A DNA stretch of 64,000 nt from Salinicoccus halodurans. Its GTDB lineage: Bacteria; Bacillota; Bacilli; Staphylococcales; Salinicoccaceae. The notes beneath the pieces are model-generated. The model searched no databases, was not told the DNA's origin, and saw only the letters and a list, made by a program, of their open reading frames with translations. Below, piece after piece: positions 36,165 to 45,608 of the stretch (the stretch's first letter is position 1; each line of letters begins with the position of its first letter). Made by a program: the position numbers and the translations under genes. The DNA is taken from NCBI RefSeq assembly GCF_900114445.1, contig NZ_FOTB01000001.1, positions 492,937 to 556,936 of the forward strand, in the 5' to 3' direction.

Positions 36165-36886
36165 TGAACAGAGTAAAGAAAATACTTGGTGCAGCAGGAC
36201 GGGCGATTCTTAGCTTCCTCAAATATAAGAAGCATCTGTATTTCCCGCCTTTGTTCTTTCTGATTCTGGCAGGCGTGGTCATTGGGGCAGCAGTCTTCAT
36301 ATACAGTAAATTCATAGAAGAAGAGTACACGCCGGTGGAAATGGAATTTGAAAAAGATTCCTATGATTTCACCGGACAGACGATTGTGCTGGATCCCGGC
36401 CACGGAGGAAAAGATCCGGGAGCCACAAGTGTCTCTGATATAAATGAGGCCCAAATCGTATATAATATCGCAGATAAACTGCGCAACCGGCTGGAAGAGA
36501 GCGGTGCTGAAGTAATTCTCACGCGGGAGGAAGGGCAATTTGTATCATTGGATGACAGGAAGAAAGAGGGCGACCTCTTCATCAGTCTTCACAGTGATGC
36601 AATGGATGACCCGTCCATTACCGGTTTCACTACTTACTATGCCTATCCGAATCAGAAAGAATTTGCGGCTTCACTGAATGCGTCACTGGATGAATATTCC
36701 TTTTTCCATAACAGGGGAAACCGGGAATATGGATATCAGGTGATCTGGCAGCTGGATTATCCGGCTGCCCTGATTGAACTCGGTTATTTGAGCAACCGTT
36801 TCGATGATCATACGATTACAGAAGCGGCTTATCAGGATCGTATGACGGAAGCGATTCTTCGAGGCATAGATAATTATTTGAATTGA
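36161..36886 (+). CDS. lytH: LytH-like N-acetylmuramoyl-L-alanine amidase
   Basis: This is a 241-residue membrane-anchored amidase of the Amidase_3 family. One membrane helix (residues 27-47) is followed directly by the catalytic domain: IVLDPGHGGKDPGA with a zinc His, NEAQIVYN, SLHSDA and LIELGYLSN with the catalytic Glu. In Staphylococcus aureus the gene after dtd is lytH, which trims uncrosslinked glycan and has an extra SH3 domain. I see no SH3 domain here, since only about 25 residues separate helix and catalytic domain. The name rests on position and catalytic domain. Confidence 0.85.
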   Translation: MMNRVKKILGAAGRAILSFLKYKKHLYFPPLFFLILAGVVIGAAVFIYSKFIEEEYTPVEMEFEKDSYDFTGQTIVLDPGHGGKDPGATSVSDINEAQIVYNIADKLRNRLEESGAEVILTREEGQFVSLDDRKKEGDLFISLHSDAMDDPSITGFTTYYAYPNQKEFAASLNASLDEYSFFHNRGNREYGYQVIWQLDYPAALIELGYLSNRFDDHTITEAAYQDRMTEAILRGIDNYLN

Positions 36887-36890
36887 ATGC

Positions 36891-36919
36891 TTGACTTGAA
36901 AGCATTTAATCAATATTAT
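36891..36919 (+). promoter_or_regulatory. Promoter of the hisS-aspS operon
   Basis: TTGACT (36891-36896), a 17-nt spacer and TATTAT (36914-36919) precede the T-box leader. Confidence 0.75.
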
Positions 36920-36944
36920 ATAACTTAATCGAATGAAATGAATT

Positions 36945-37170
36945 CAATCACCCGGAGAGGTGGTCGCCAGATTGTACAGAGATATCTGCCTTGGCTGGAA
37001 GCAGATACGTCAAACGACCAAAAACCGACACTCCGGCAGAATCCTGTTTTTTTGCAGGCGGTGACAGCCGTTAAAATGTCAGAGGGCTTATAAATTGATA
37101 AGCTGAATCAGGGTGGCAACGCGAGATTATCGTCCCTTATATCCAGTCGAGGATATAAGGGGCTTTTTTA
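36945..37170 (+). promoter_or_regulatory. T-box leader of hisS-aspS
   Basis: Stem I is closed by CCGGAG/CTCCGG (36952-36957 and 37031-37036) and has an upper helix GGTCG/CGACC (36962-36966 and 37015-37019). The T-box sequence CAGGGTGGCAACGCG is at 37109-37123. It overlaps the antiterminator and is followed by a terminator with an 11-bp stem, CCCTTATATCC/GGATATAAGGG (37134-37144 and 37151-37161), and a T-run. The specifier loop contains GACAC (37027-37031): GAC (Asp) is in the expected place, overlapping CAC (His). Uncharged tRNA should allow read-through into hisS-aspS. Confidence 0.92.
37134..37170 (+). terminator. T-box controlled terminator
   Basis: An 11-bp perfect stem with loop AGTCGA is followed by a T-rich tail. 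It competes with the antiterminator formed by the T-box sequence. Confidence 0.9.
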
Positions 37171-37194
37171 TATTTTAAATGAGGAGTGAGCCAA

Positions 37195-38457
37195 ATGATC
37201 CAGATTCCAAGAGGAACACAGGATATTCTGCCTAAAGACAGCTATAAATGGCAGTTCATAGAAGAAAGACTGAACGAAATCGCAAAAAATTATAACTATA
37301 AAGAAATACGCACGCCGGCGTTCGAATCGACGGAACTTTTTGTCAGAGGTGTCGGCGGTTCAACAGACATAGTCAACAAAGAGATGTATACATTCCAGGA
37401 CAAAGGAGACCGCAGCCTGACGCTGAAACCGGAAGGAACGGCGCCGGTAGTGAGGAGTTACATTGAGAATAAAATGCAGCATGACGTGGTTCAGCCGACC
37501 AAAGTGTATTATATGGCGCCGATGTTCAGGTATGAGCGCAAGCAGAAAGGACGTTACCGTCAGTTTGTGCAGTTCGGCATCGAGGCAATCGGCGTGGAAG
37601 ATCCGCTGATTGATGTGGAAGTCATCAGCATGCTGATGCACATTTATAAATCATTCGGACTTAAGGATTTGAAATTATATATCAATTCAATCGGAGATCA
37701 GCACAGCCGTGCGGCGTATAACGAGGCACTTGTAAATCACTTCAAGCCATCCATCGATGAGTTCTGTTCAGACTGCCAGACGAGAATTGATACGAATCCG
37801 ATGCGTATTCTGGACTGTAAAAAAGACCGCGATCACGAGCTGATCAAAACAGCACCGAGAATGTATGACTACCTGAATGAGGAGTCAAAACAGTACTTTG
37901 AAGAAGTGAAGGCAAATCTGGATGCCATCGGCATCGGATATGAAGTCGACTATAATCTGGTCCGCGGACTGGATTATTATACGCATACAGCATTCGAAGT
38001 GATGAGTGATGCCGAAGGCTTCGGTGCCATTACGACACTTTGCGGCGGCGGACGCTATAACGGATTGCTTGAAATGCTGGATGGTCCGCACGAAACCGGC
38101 ATCGGGTTTGCACTCAGTATTGAAAGGCTGCTGCTGGCTCTGGAAGCAGAGAATATCGAAATTCCGGAACCCGAGGGCATAGATCTTTATATTTGTACAC
38201 TGGACGCGCAGGCAACAGAAAAAGCAAGTCATCTCATACACACATTACGCACAAAAGGCATCAGCTGTGATATAGACTACAAACGCCGTAAGCTGAAGGC
38301 ACAGATGAAAGATGCAGACAGAAAAGGGGCAGCATATACGATTGTGCTGGGCGAAGAAGAACTGTCGACAGGTAATGTTGAGTTGAAACATATGGAAACG
38401 GGAGAATCCAAAACAGTTCAGCTCGATGAGCTGGAAACATTACTGGAGGAGAAATAA
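37195..38457 (+). CDS. hisS: Histidine-tRNA ligase
   Basis: This is a 420-residue class II synthetase. It begins [16 protein letters not shown]; motif 2 is in [24 protein letters not shown]; the histidine-binding motif is [15 protein letters not shown]; motif 3 is [14 protein letters not shown]-terminal anticodon-binding domain follows. The ATG at 37195 is preferred over the GTG at 37186 because GAGGAG ends 8 nt before it. Confidence 0.96.
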   Translation: MIQIPRGTQDILPKDSYKWQFIEERLNEIAKNYNYKEIRTPAFESTELFVRGVGGSTDIVNKEMYTFQDKGDRSLTLKPEGTAPVVRSYIENKMQHDVVQPTKVYYMAPMFRYERKQKGRYRQFVQFGIEAIGVEDPLIDVEVISMLMHIYKSFGLKDLKLYINSIGDQHSRAAYNEALVNHFKPSIDEFCSDCQTRIDTNPMRILDCKKDRDHELIKTAPRMYDYLNEESKQYFEEVKANLDAIGIGYEVDYNLVRGLDYYTHTAFEVMSDAEGFGAITTLCGGGRYNGLLEMLDGPHETGIGFALSIERLLLALEAENIEIPEPEGIDLYICTLDAQATEKASHLIHTLRTKGISCDIDYKRRKLKAQMKDADRKGAAYTIVLGEEELSTGNVELKHMETGESKTVQLDELETLLEEK

Positions 38458-38459
38458 CC

Positions 38460-40217
38460 ATGAGACATCATACAATTGAAGTGACAGAGTCACTGACAGG
38501 CGAAACAGTTAAATTAAAAGGCTGGGTACAGAAGCGCCGTGACCTGGGCGGCTTGATATTCATTGATCTTCGTGACCGTAAAGGCGTAATCCAGGTTGTG
38601 TTCAATCCTGAAGTATCCAGAGAAGCTTTGGAAACAGCAGAAAAAATCCGTTCCGAATATGTTATTGAAGTATCCGGAGAAGTATTGAAGCGTGATCCGT
38701 CCCAGTTCAATGACAATATTGAGACAGGAAAAATTGAAGTGCTCGTAAATGAAGTGACTGTGCTCTCCAAAGCGGAGACTCCACCGTTCCAGATTCTCGA
38801 TGATACAATCGGTGAAGATGTGAGGCTCAAATACCGTTATATGGATCTGCGCCGCGAGAAATTACAAAATACGTTAAGGCTTCGTCACCAGATTAACAGA
38901 AGTGTAAGAAACTTTCTGGATAATGAGGAATTTGTGGACATCGAAACACCGGTTCTTTCTAAATCCACACCTGAAGGTGCGCGTGACTATCTAGTGCCGT
39001 CGCGTGTACACGAAGGCGAATTCTATGCATTGCCGCAATCTCCGCAGATATATAAACAATTGCTTATGCTTTCTGGTATGGAAAAATATTATCAAATCGT
39101 CAAATGTTTCCGTGATGAGGATTTAAGAGCGGACAGACAGCCTGAATTTACTCAGATTGACATTGAAATGTCATTCATGGATCAGGAACAGATCATGGAA
39201 CTGAACGAACGCCTGATCCAGCACGTGATGAAAAATGTAAAAGGCGTCGATGTAGAGCTGCCATTGCCGAGAATGACTTATAATCAGGCTATGGGGGAAT
39301 ACGGGGTCGACAAACCGGATACACGCTTCGATCTCAAGCTGCGAGATCTCAGTGAGTTCAGTAAGACGGTCGATTTCAAAGTCTTCCGTTCCACAGTTGA
39401 GAACGGCGGCATGGTCAAAGCAATCGTTGTCAAAGGCGAAGCGGAAAACTTCTCGAGAAAAGATATCGATAAGCTTGAAGCATATGTGAAAACATACGGT
39501 GCCAAAGGTCTCGCTTGGCTTAAAGTGAAAGAAGATGCGCTGAATGGCCCGATTGCCAAGTTTTTCAATGAAGATAATCAGAAAGAACTTTTCGACACAT
39601 TGAATCTTGCAGACAACGATCTCATTCTTTTTGTTGCAGACAAAGCAAAAGTCGTCCATGCATCACTTGGCAACCTGAGGAACAAGCTCGCAAAAGATCT
39701 GGATCTGATTACAGAAGACCAGTTCAATTTCCTTTGGGTCACAGATTGGCCGCTGTTCGAGTACGATGAAGATGCAGGCAGATATTTTGCTGCCCACCAT
39801 CCATTTACATCTCCGAAAGCGGAAGATGTGGAACTGCTTGAAACAGAACCTGAAAAAGTAAAAGCAAATGCGTACGACATCGTTCTGAATGGCTACGAAC
39901 TCGGTGGCGGCTCCATCCGTATCCATGACGCAGAAATGCAGGAGAAGATGTTCAAGGCACTCGGCTTCACAGATGAAGAGCGTGATGAACAGTTCGGGTT
40001 CCTGATTGAAGCATTCAAGTACGGTGCACCGCCGCACGGCGGCATTGCATACGGTCTGGACCGTCTGGTCATGCTCCTTGCAGGGACAGACAACATCCGT
40101 GACGTTATTGCATTCCCTAAAACAGCGAGCGCCGGGGATCTCATGATGAACGCACCATCAGAAGTGGCTCCGGAACAGCTGAAAGAACTGCATATAGAGC
40201 TGGATGTTGAGGAATAA
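38460..40217 (+). CDS. aspS: Aspartate-tRNA ligase
   Basis: This is a 585-residue bacterial-type AspRS. The N-terminal OB fold has [21 protein letters not shown]; motif 2 is [19 protein letters not shown]; the bacterial GAD insertion domain is in the middle; motif 3 is [14 protein letters not shown]. The start is 2 nt after hisS, inside an operon under T-box control. GGAGGAG within the hisS end is the ribosome site. Confidence 0.97.
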   Translation: MRHHTIEVTESLTGETVKLKGWVQKRRDLGGLIFIDLRDRKGVIQVVFNPEVSREALETAEKIRSEYVIEVSGEVLKRDPSQFNDNIETGKIEVLVNEVTVLSKAETPPFQILDDTIGEDVRLKYRYMDLRREKLQNTLRLRHQINRSVRNFLDNEEFVDIETPVLSKSTPEGARDYLVPSRVHEGEFYALPQSPQIYKQLLMLSGMEKYYQIVKCFRDEDLRADRQPEFTQIDIEMSFMDQEQIMELNERLIQHVMKNVKGVDVELPLPRMTYNQAMGEYGVDKPDTRFDLKLRDLSEFSKTVDFKVFRSTVENGGMVKAIVVKGEAENFSRKDIDKLEAYVKTYGAKGLAWLKVKEDALNGPIAKFFNEDNQKELFDTLNLADNDLILFVADKAKVVHASLGNLRNKLAKDLDLITEDQFNFLWVTDWPLFEYDEDAGRYFAAHHPFTSPKAEDVELLETEPEKVKANAYDIVLNGYELGGGSIRIHDAEMQEKMFKALGFTDEERDEQFGFLIEAFKYGAPPHGGIAYGLDRLVMLLAGTDNIRDVIAFPKTASAGDLMMNAPSEVAPEQLKELHIELDVEE

Positions 40218-40249
40218 TTCTGATTTTCAATTTTCTTAATAAGACTTTG

Positions 40250-40281
40250 GACTGGGCAACAATAGTTGCTCAGTCTTTTCT
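40250..40281 (+). terminator. Terminator after aspS
   Basis: An 11-bp stem GACTGGGCAAC/GTTGCTCAGTC (40250-40260 and 40265-40275, one wobble) with loop AATA is followed by TTTTC. It marks the end of the conserved block and the start of the accessory region. Confidence 0.9.
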
Positions 40282-40369
40282 ATTTATGGATTGTTAAAAA
40301 TATTTGAAAAATTTGTTACACTATAATAAATACAGTGGCATCAGTAAAAGGGGAACTTGGAGGGTAAAT

Positions 40370-41623
40370 ATGTTATTAAAGAATGCGACTTACTTAAACA
40401 GTGATATGAAATTTGAAACACAGGATTTTGTAATTGAAGAAGGGGAAATCAGTTTTAATTCAGAGCAGGAAACAGAAGAAGATGTAATAGACTGTGGCGA
40501 TTATTATATCATTCCAGGATTAGCCAACGCACATTTTCACAGTTATTCCCCACTGGCTAAAGGGTTGATGAAAGAAATGGCACTCCAGAATTGGAGTGAT
40601 GACTCGGATCAAGGAAAAATACAGCAGGCCTTATTTGATTATGTAGACAATAAACTGACAGAGGAAGAATTTACATACATTGCACAAAAAAGTTATATTG
40701 ATATGGTGAAAAATGGCGTGACATTTGTAAGTGATTCAGACCCGCGATCTCCTGAATATTTAAAAGATGCACTGGATGAAATCGGTCTACGGGGTATTAT
40801 TGATGCATATGAGGAAATTGGTGATTATTACAAAACAGAAGGAAAAGTCATATACGGCTCTCATTTACTTGAAGAAGAGGACATTACTGATGAAGAGTTG
40901 TTGAATGTTAAAGAAATAAAAGATAAGTATAATCCAATTATGATGACACATTGTCTGGAGAATAAGTGGAGATCAGATATCGTTCAATCCAAATATGGTC
41001 AATCCAGTGTGGATTTATACAAAGGCCGCGGTCTGCTTAATAAAAATACTGTGCTATTCCATGGAGTCTATATGTCAAATGAAGATATCGATATACTCGC
41101 TGAACTTAATGGTTCCGTTGTCCACTGTCCCATTTCTAATTTAGACACAGGTGCGGGTGTTGCACCCATATCTTCCATGATTGAGAAAGGAGTAAACGTT
41201 TGTTTAGGTACTGATTATTCCCATACAAATATTTGGGATGTAATGAGGATGACATACTATTTGCTGAAAATAAATAATCCTGTTCAAAGATATTCGGCTG
41301 AAGATATTTTCAAAATGGCGACTATTAATGGCGCGAGAGCTTATAATTTACAGGAAACGATGGGGAAAATAAAAGAAGGTTACAAAGCGGATCTAGTTTT
41401 CATTAGGAAAGAGCCAGAATTGGAACCTTTGGTATCCAGAAGTACTTTTACTAATTCACTTCATAATCTTTTGATTCATAGCAAAGAAGATTCAGTAGAA
41501 CATGTAATGATTGAAGGTGGATGGATAATGAAAGATAGAGAAATCATGACGATAGACGAAGAGAAAGTAAAATCAAGGTATCGTCAAATTGCAGAAAAAT
41601 TTGTAGAGTATCTTAACCGATAG
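40370..41623 (+). CDS. Amidohydrolase, cytosine/guanine deaminase-like
   Basis: This is a 417-residue metal-dependent hydrolase of the TrzA/AtzA (SsnA) branch. The first metal motif is NAHFHSYSPL (HxH), then MMTHCLEN and LFHGVYMSNEDI supply further His ligands, and LGTDYSHTNIWDVMR has the catalytic Asp. Members deaminate or dechlorinate N-heterocycles; the substrate here is unknown. The frame opens at 40304, but GGAGGG directly precedes ATG 40370. A -10 box TATAAT lies at 40322-40327. Codon use is AT-richer than in the neighbouring synthetase operon. Confidence 0.85.
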   Translation: MLLKNATYLNSDMKFETQDFVIEEGEISFNSEQETEEDVIDCGDYYIIPGLANAHFHSYSPLAKGLMKEMALQNWSDDSDQGKIQQALFDYVDNKLTEEEFTYIAQKSYIDMVKNGVTFVSDSDPRSPEYLKDALDEIGLRGIIDAYEEIGDYYKTEGKVIYGSHLLEEEDITDEELLNVKEIKDKYNPIMMTHCLENKWRSDIVQSKYGQSSVDLYKGRGLLNKNTVLFHGVYMSNEDIDILAELNGSVVHCPISNLDTGAGVAPISSMIEKGVNVCLGTDYSHTNIWDVMRMTYYLLKINNPVQRYSAEDIFKMATINGARAYNLQETMGKIKEGYKADLVFIRKEPELEPLVSRSTFTNSLHNLLIHSKEDSVEHVMIEGGWIMKDREIMTIDEEKVKSRYRQIAEKFVEYLNR

Positions 41624-41750
41624 TTTAATAAAAACGCACTTTATAGATGGCATGAAAATTAAAACGGCCATTTATCTTAGTTTCTTTATATTTTTTCTAT
41701 AACAGTATATGATTTAAAGAAGTAATAACAACAAAAGGCGGTGTTTCATA

Positions 41751-42479
41751 ATGAAAATTGCATTTATATCCGATATTCATGGCAACGCAACAGCACTTGA
41801 AGCGGTGCTCACAGATATTGAAAAGAAACAGGCAGATAAGATTGTCGTCCTCGGCGATATTGCCTACCGTGGTCCTGAACCTAAAAAGTCGCTTGACCTC
41901 GTAAGGAACCTTAATACGGAAGTCATCAAAGGAAATGCAGACGAATGGGTGCATCGCGGGATTAATGAAGGAGAAGTGCCGGATCAGGCTTTAGATATGA
42001 TGAAAAAGGAACAGGAGTGGACGATTAGTAACTTATCGGCAGAAGATCTGGAATATTTAAGAAACCTGCCAGTAGAAGTGGAGGTTGATTTGACAGAGAA
42101 AATAAAAGTACATTGTTTCCATGCCACGCCTGATAGCGTGTTTGAGGTTGTCAAACCGGCAGAATCCGACCGGACACTGGAAGAAAAATTGATGACTAAT
42201 AAAGAAGCACATATATTTCTGTATGGCCACATTCATCTGCCATATGTGCGTCATATCAATGGTAAATGTGTAGCAAATTTGGGCAGTGTCGGACTGCCAT
42301 TTGACGGATTGAATCATGCTTCCTACCTGATTGCAGAAGGTGATGGGGAACAATTCAACATAGGAGTTCAGCGTGTACAATATGATGTGGAGAAAGTGAA
42401 AAAGCAATTGGAAGAAAATGAGTATCCAAACCTGGAATTCCTGAGCGGGATAATCGAACGCGGCGCTCTTCCACAATAA
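41751..42479 (+). CDS. Calcineurin-like metallophosphoesterase
   Basis: This is a 242-residue phosphoesterase of the YfcE/DUF2437-like class. The metal motifs are FISDIHGNATALEAVL, VVLGDIAYRGP, IKGNADEW and FLYGHIHLPYV, in the usual order, followed by NLGSVGLPFDG. The physiological substrate is unknown. AAAGGCGG precedes the ATG. It is monocistronic, ending at a strong terminator shared with the convergent DUF3021 gene. Confidence 0.9.
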   Translation: MKIAFISDIHGNATALEAVLTDIEKKQADKIVVLGDIAYRGPEPKKSLDLVRNLNTEVIKGNADEWVHRGINEGEVPDQALDMMKKEQEWTISNLSAEDLEYLRNLPVEVEVDLTEKIKVHCFHATPDSVFEVVKPAESDRTLEEKLMTNKEAHIFLYGHIHLPYVRHINGKCVANLGSVGLPFDGLNHASYLIAEGDGEQFNIGVQRVQYDVEKVKKQLEENEYPNLEFLSGIIERGALPQ

Positions 42480-42503
42480 TAACCATATAAAATGAAGTAC
42501 AGA

Positions 42504-42545
42504 AAGAATCGACAGGGAGAATTCTCACCTGTCGATTCTTATTTT
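42504..42545 (+). terminator. Bidirectional terminator between convergent genes
   Basis: A 13-bp perfect stem AAGAATCGACAGG/CCTGTCGATTCTT (42504-42516 and 42528-42540) is followed by ATTTTC on the plus strand. The opposite strand also offers T-rich sequence. Confidence 0.85.
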
Positions 42546-42549
42546 CTAT

Positions 42550-43005
42550 CTATTTTTTGCGAGTGAGTTTCTTATTGATTTCATTTACCATATGTCTGTT
42601 CCTGAAGCGGGCAATCAACCAGATTGTGAAATAGATGATTATGAATATAATTATAAATATCATGAGACTTTCCGCAGTGAAAGGGAACCATCCTGCTAAT
42701 ATGGCTAACGGGAAAAATATCAGTAACGTAAGGGAGAAGTGGGTAATGGTAGACTTTGTGACGCTCATATCGGTATGGGAGAAAATCATGTCTCCCAATG
42801 CAAACATTATTCCCATTGCTCCCCAAACAAGCAAAGCAAGGGCTATAATCTGCAGTTCATTTAAGTTATTCTCGTATATCTGTCCCATATAGGACTGTGG
42901 ATTAACCGGATGGTACTTGCCATCTGAAATGAGCAGCGAGAAAACAAGTGAAATGAAGATTCCTATGAACCATCCTGTTTTAATACCGTTAAATATCCTC
43001 ATCAT
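42550..43005 (-). CDS. DUF3021 membrane protein, partner of a LytTR regulator
   Basis: This is a 151-residue protein with four membrane helices (about residues 9-27, 52-72, 86-106 and 111-131) and a basic C-terminus, typical of DUF3021. These proteins are nearly always encoded directly after a LytTR-domain regulator, as here, and probably control its activity as a membrane partner. It overlaps the regulator gene by 4 nt. No signal or ligand is known. Confidence 0.85.
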   Translation of the reverse strand: MMRIFNGIKTGWFIGIFISLVFSLLISDGKYHPVNPQSYMGQIYENNLNELQIIALALLVWGAMGIMFALGDMIFSHTDMSVTKSTITHFSLTLLIFFPLAILAGWFPFTAESLMIFIIIFIIIYFTIWLIARFRNRHMVNEINKKLTRKK

Positions 43006-43442
43006 AAGCTCAACCTTTCTTTTATTGATTTTAAATAGCGTCGTGATGAAAAAGTGTATTCACCATTTTTCATGTAAATCTTAATCTGACCGGATGGGGT
43101 ACTGGAAAGGTGATCCAGAAAATTGATATTGATAATTTCCGATTTGGATATTTTAATGAACTCCAAACCAGTAATTTCTTCAATCTGATAAAGTCTTTTG
43201 TCCACAGCATATGTGTTTTTGCAAGTCTGTACTTGAAGTATTTTATCTTCGATGAAAAAACGATGCACATGCTGTAATTTTATTCTGTAAATATCATTTT
43301 CAATCCTGCCGTTTAAAGTACTGTTAGAACCCATAGACTCAATATATTTAACGACGTTTCTTATTTCATCAGTCATTTCGGCTGCTTGGATAGAGATGAT
43401 ATCTTCAGATACTTTCGAACCGATCTCAATGTTAATTTTCAT
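43002..43442 (-). CDS. LytTR-domain transcriptional regulator
   Basis: This is a 146-residue regulator with a short N-terminal helical region and a C-terminal LytTR DNA-binding domain (residues about 45-146), recognised from IEEITGLEFIKISKSEIININFLDHL and the ending FSSRRYLKSIKERL. It lacks a receiver domain, so it is not a response regulator. TAAGGAGG lies upstream. It forms an operon with the DUF3021 gene. LytTR pairs of this type usually activate their own promoter. Confidence 0.9.
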   Translation of the reverse strand: MKINIEIGSKVSEDIISIQAAEMTDEIRNVVKYIESMGSNSTLNGRIENDIYRIKLQHVHRFFIEDKILQVQTCKNTYAVDKRLYQIEEITGLEFIKISKSEIININFLDHLSSTPSGQIKIYMKNGEYTFSSRRYLKSIKERLSL

Positions 43443-43476
43443 ACAGGTAACCTCCTTATGTATAATTAAAGCAAAA

Positions 43477-43504
43477 GTCAGAATGCATTGGAAGGCAATC
43501 TGAC
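43477..43504 (-). promoter_or_regulatory. Inverted repeat upstream of the LytTR gene
   Basis: GTCAGA (43477-43482) and TCTGAC (43499-43504) are perfect inverted repeats 16 nt apart, 35 to 62 nt upstream of the LytTR start. This is a candidate operator; it does not match a LytTR consensus closely. Confidence 0.3.
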
Positions 43505-43635
43505 CAAGCGGTGGATATGATAGATCAAGTGGTTGTAAAACGAGAGTGGTAATTCAAAAAAGCATTTTGAAACGGTGTTTTTCATAAATTATTAAGAACT
43601 GACCTCTATACTTTATAAGTGAAGGAGGAATCAAT

Positions 43636-43842
43636 ATGGAAAACTTAGGTATAATAATAATTTCAGTTGCGATGATTTTCCTGGCACTTACTTTTATACT
43701 GTTGATCATCGAACTGTATAACTACTTTTTTGATAAAGCTGGAGGGCATGCCTCAAGAAATTTTCGTTGGAAATGGCCGGTTGGTTTGTTTATCATCTAT
43801 ATTATACTCATAATAATAGGGATAATAATCATTAATCAGTGA
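43636..43842 (+). CDS. Small membrane protein with two helices
   Basis: This is a 68-residue protein with two hydrophobic helices (residues 4-27 and 48-66) joined by a basic and aromatic loop (FDKAGGHASRNFRWKWP). AAGGAGG gives a very strong ribosome site. I do not recognise a family. It directly precedes and slightly overlaps the open frame of the response regulator, so it belongs to the two-component operon and may modulate the sensor; that role is inference. Confidence 0.7.
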   Translation: MENLGIIIISVAMIFLALTFILLIIELYNYFFDKAGGHASRNFRWKWPVGLFIIYIILIIIGIIIINQ

Positions 43843-43853
43843 GAAGGGTTGTC

Positions 43854-44516
43854 ATGAACGGATATAATATTTTAATCGTTGAAGATGAAGTAAGCGTGTC
43901 TAAAGGATTGAAGAAAGTTCTGGAAGGTGAGGGAGCCAATGTTTCTGTTAATGAAACAGGTGAAGGTGTTGTTGAACAACTGGCAGATGCCCATTTAATA
44001 TTAATGGATATCATGCTTCCTTTTGATGATGGTTTATCCATTTCCAAAGAAATTCTTCACCGGGTCGATATTCCAATCATCTTTTTGACGGCAATGAATG
44101 ATATAGACAGTAAGCTTGATGGATTAAAATCCGGTGAGGACTATATTACCAAGCCATTTCATCCGTTAGAGCTAATTTCCCGTCTTAATAACGTAATCAG
44201 CAGACATTATGGAAATGAGATTAGCAAAGTGGATCATCTCAGTATAGATGAAAAAAATTTCACTGTTTTTAATGAGGAGATGCGAGAGATTTCTTTCACC
44301 AGAACAGAAAGGAAAATATTCTTTTATCTGTATAAGAATATTAACATGACACTTTCTAAAGATCAGATAATAGAATACACGTGGCCGGACGGGGATGTAT
44401 TCGATAATATAGTGAGTGTCTACATTAAGAAAATAAGAAAAAAAGTTAATGATGCACATGGTGAACTTATTAAAACGATAAATGGTATTGGTTACAGGAT
44501 GGAATTTCATGAATAA
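43854..44516 (+). CDS. OmpR family response regulator
   Basis: This is a 220-residue response regulator. The receiver has ILIVEDE, the phosphoacceptor Asp52 in LILMDIMLP, FLTAMND and the Lys in DYITKPFHP. The C-terminal winged helix (from FTRTERKIFFYLYKN to TINGIGYRMEF) is of OmpR/PhoB type. The frame opens at a GTG at 43839, but GAGAAGG at 43841-43847 supports the ATG at 43854. It overlaps the sensor kinase gene by 8 nt. Confidence 0.9.
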   Translation: MNGYNILIVEDEVSVSKGLKKVLEGEGANVSVNETGEGVVEQLADAHLILMDIMLPFDDGLSISKEILHRVDIPIIFLTAMNDIDSKLDGLKSGEDYITKPFHPLELISRLNNVISRHYGNEISKVDHLSIDEKNFTVFNEEMREISFTRTERKIFFYLYKNINMTLSKDQIIEYTWPDGDVFDNIVSVYIKKIRKKVNDAHGELIKTINGIGYRMEFHE

Positions 44517-45519
44517 TAAAAGTCTAATAAAAAAGTTCTATGTAGTAATGTTTCTGTCAGTTGCCGCAGTGCCCGTTGTATTTATATTAGTGAATTATTC
44601 AATGCTGCTCATTTATACGTTGTTCTCGGAAGTGCTGAATAACGAAGAGCCATTCAACAGTAGCTTCATGTACACCAATTTTTACCTTATATTTTTCATC
44701 GCATTGTCTATTCTGGTCATTTTAGGAGCGCAGTACTTTAAGAAAACAATAAATAGAATTAATGAAATACAGAATACAGTTAAACAAATTGCGTACGATG
44801 CGTCCGTCCCTGATAAGCTTATGACAGTTGAAGAAAGTGAAGATGAGATAAATCATCTCGCACAATCCATTAACATATTGATCGACAGGTTGAGATATAA
44901 GGAAGCCATGCTGAACCAACAGGAGAAACATCAGGATGAGTATTTAAGACAGTTGACTCATGATATCAACACACCGCTCACAGCATTAAACCTGGAATTG
45001 TATCAGTTTTCAAAAGAGCTTGATATTCAAGATGAAACTCTTACGCCTTTATACGAGAAAGTGAACTACATCAGTCAATTGGCTGGAAAGATTACAGTGG
45101 TGAATCAGTCTGATATAGATAACTACTATATTTTTAACAAAGATGTTGATGTCGGGACATTAATTGATAGGTCCTTGATGAAATGGGAATATTTATTTGA
45201 TAAAAATGATATCGAGGTCCATTTAAGTGCGTTGGATGATCTTGTGTGGGTAGGGGATGAGCTCTGGCTGGAGAGATTACTGAACAATATTATTTCAAAT
45301 ATTTATTTGCATTCTCAAACAGACAGAATCGAAATTTCGTTAGAAGAGGGGTTGGTAATCAGAGATTATGGTACTGGGTACAATCTCAAAAAAACTTATC
45401 AGCCAGGTTCCGGAAGTTCAATTATTGACGATATAAGTAAGCGATTTTATATTGATCTTGATATAAAATCAAATATTAATGGAACAGAATACAGATTGAG
45501 ACAACAGAAAAGCTCATGA
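44509..45519 (+). CDS. Sensor histidine kinase with short extracellular loop
   Basis: This is a 336-residue kinase. Two membrane helices (about residues 10-37 and 58-75) enclose only about 20 outside residues, as in intramembrane-sensing kinases of Firmicutes. A HAMP-like segment, the H-box LTHDINTPLTAL (His near residue 151), the N-box LLNNIISN and the G-box RDYGTGYN follow. The start ATG lies inside the end of the regulator gene (ATGAATAA overlap). The signal is unknown. No ABC transporter, the usual partner of BceS-like kinases, is adjacent. Confidence 0.88.
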   Translation: MNNKSLIKKFYVVMFLSVAAVPVVFILVNYSMLLIYTLFSEVLNNEEPFNSSFMYTNFYLIFFIALSILVILGAQYFKKTINRINEIQNTVKQIAYDASVPDKLMTVEESEDEINHLAQSINILIDRLRYKEAMLNQQEKHQDEYLRQLTHDINTPLTALNLELYQFSKELDIQDETLTPLYEKVNYISQLAGKITVVNQSDIDNYYIFNKDVDVGTLIDRSLMKWEYLFDKNDIEVHLSALDDLVWVGDELWLERLLNNIISNIYLHSQTDRIEISLEEGLVIRDYGTGYNLKKTYQPGSGSSIIDDISKRFYIDLDIKSNINGTEYRLRQQKSS

Positions 45520-45524
45520 TGAAC

Positions 45525-45553
45525 AAAGCCGATATTTATATAATATCGGCTTT
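45525..45553 (+). terminator. Bidirectional terminator after the kinase gene
   Basis: AAAGCCGAT and ATCGGCTTT (45525-45533 and 45545-45553) form a perfect stem, with partial extension into the AT loop. It separates convergent genes. Confidence 0.75.
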
Positions 45554-45608
45554 AAAAGTATGGTTTCTAAAACCCATAGTATTTACAAGGATGATTGTAA
45601 TTGGATAT

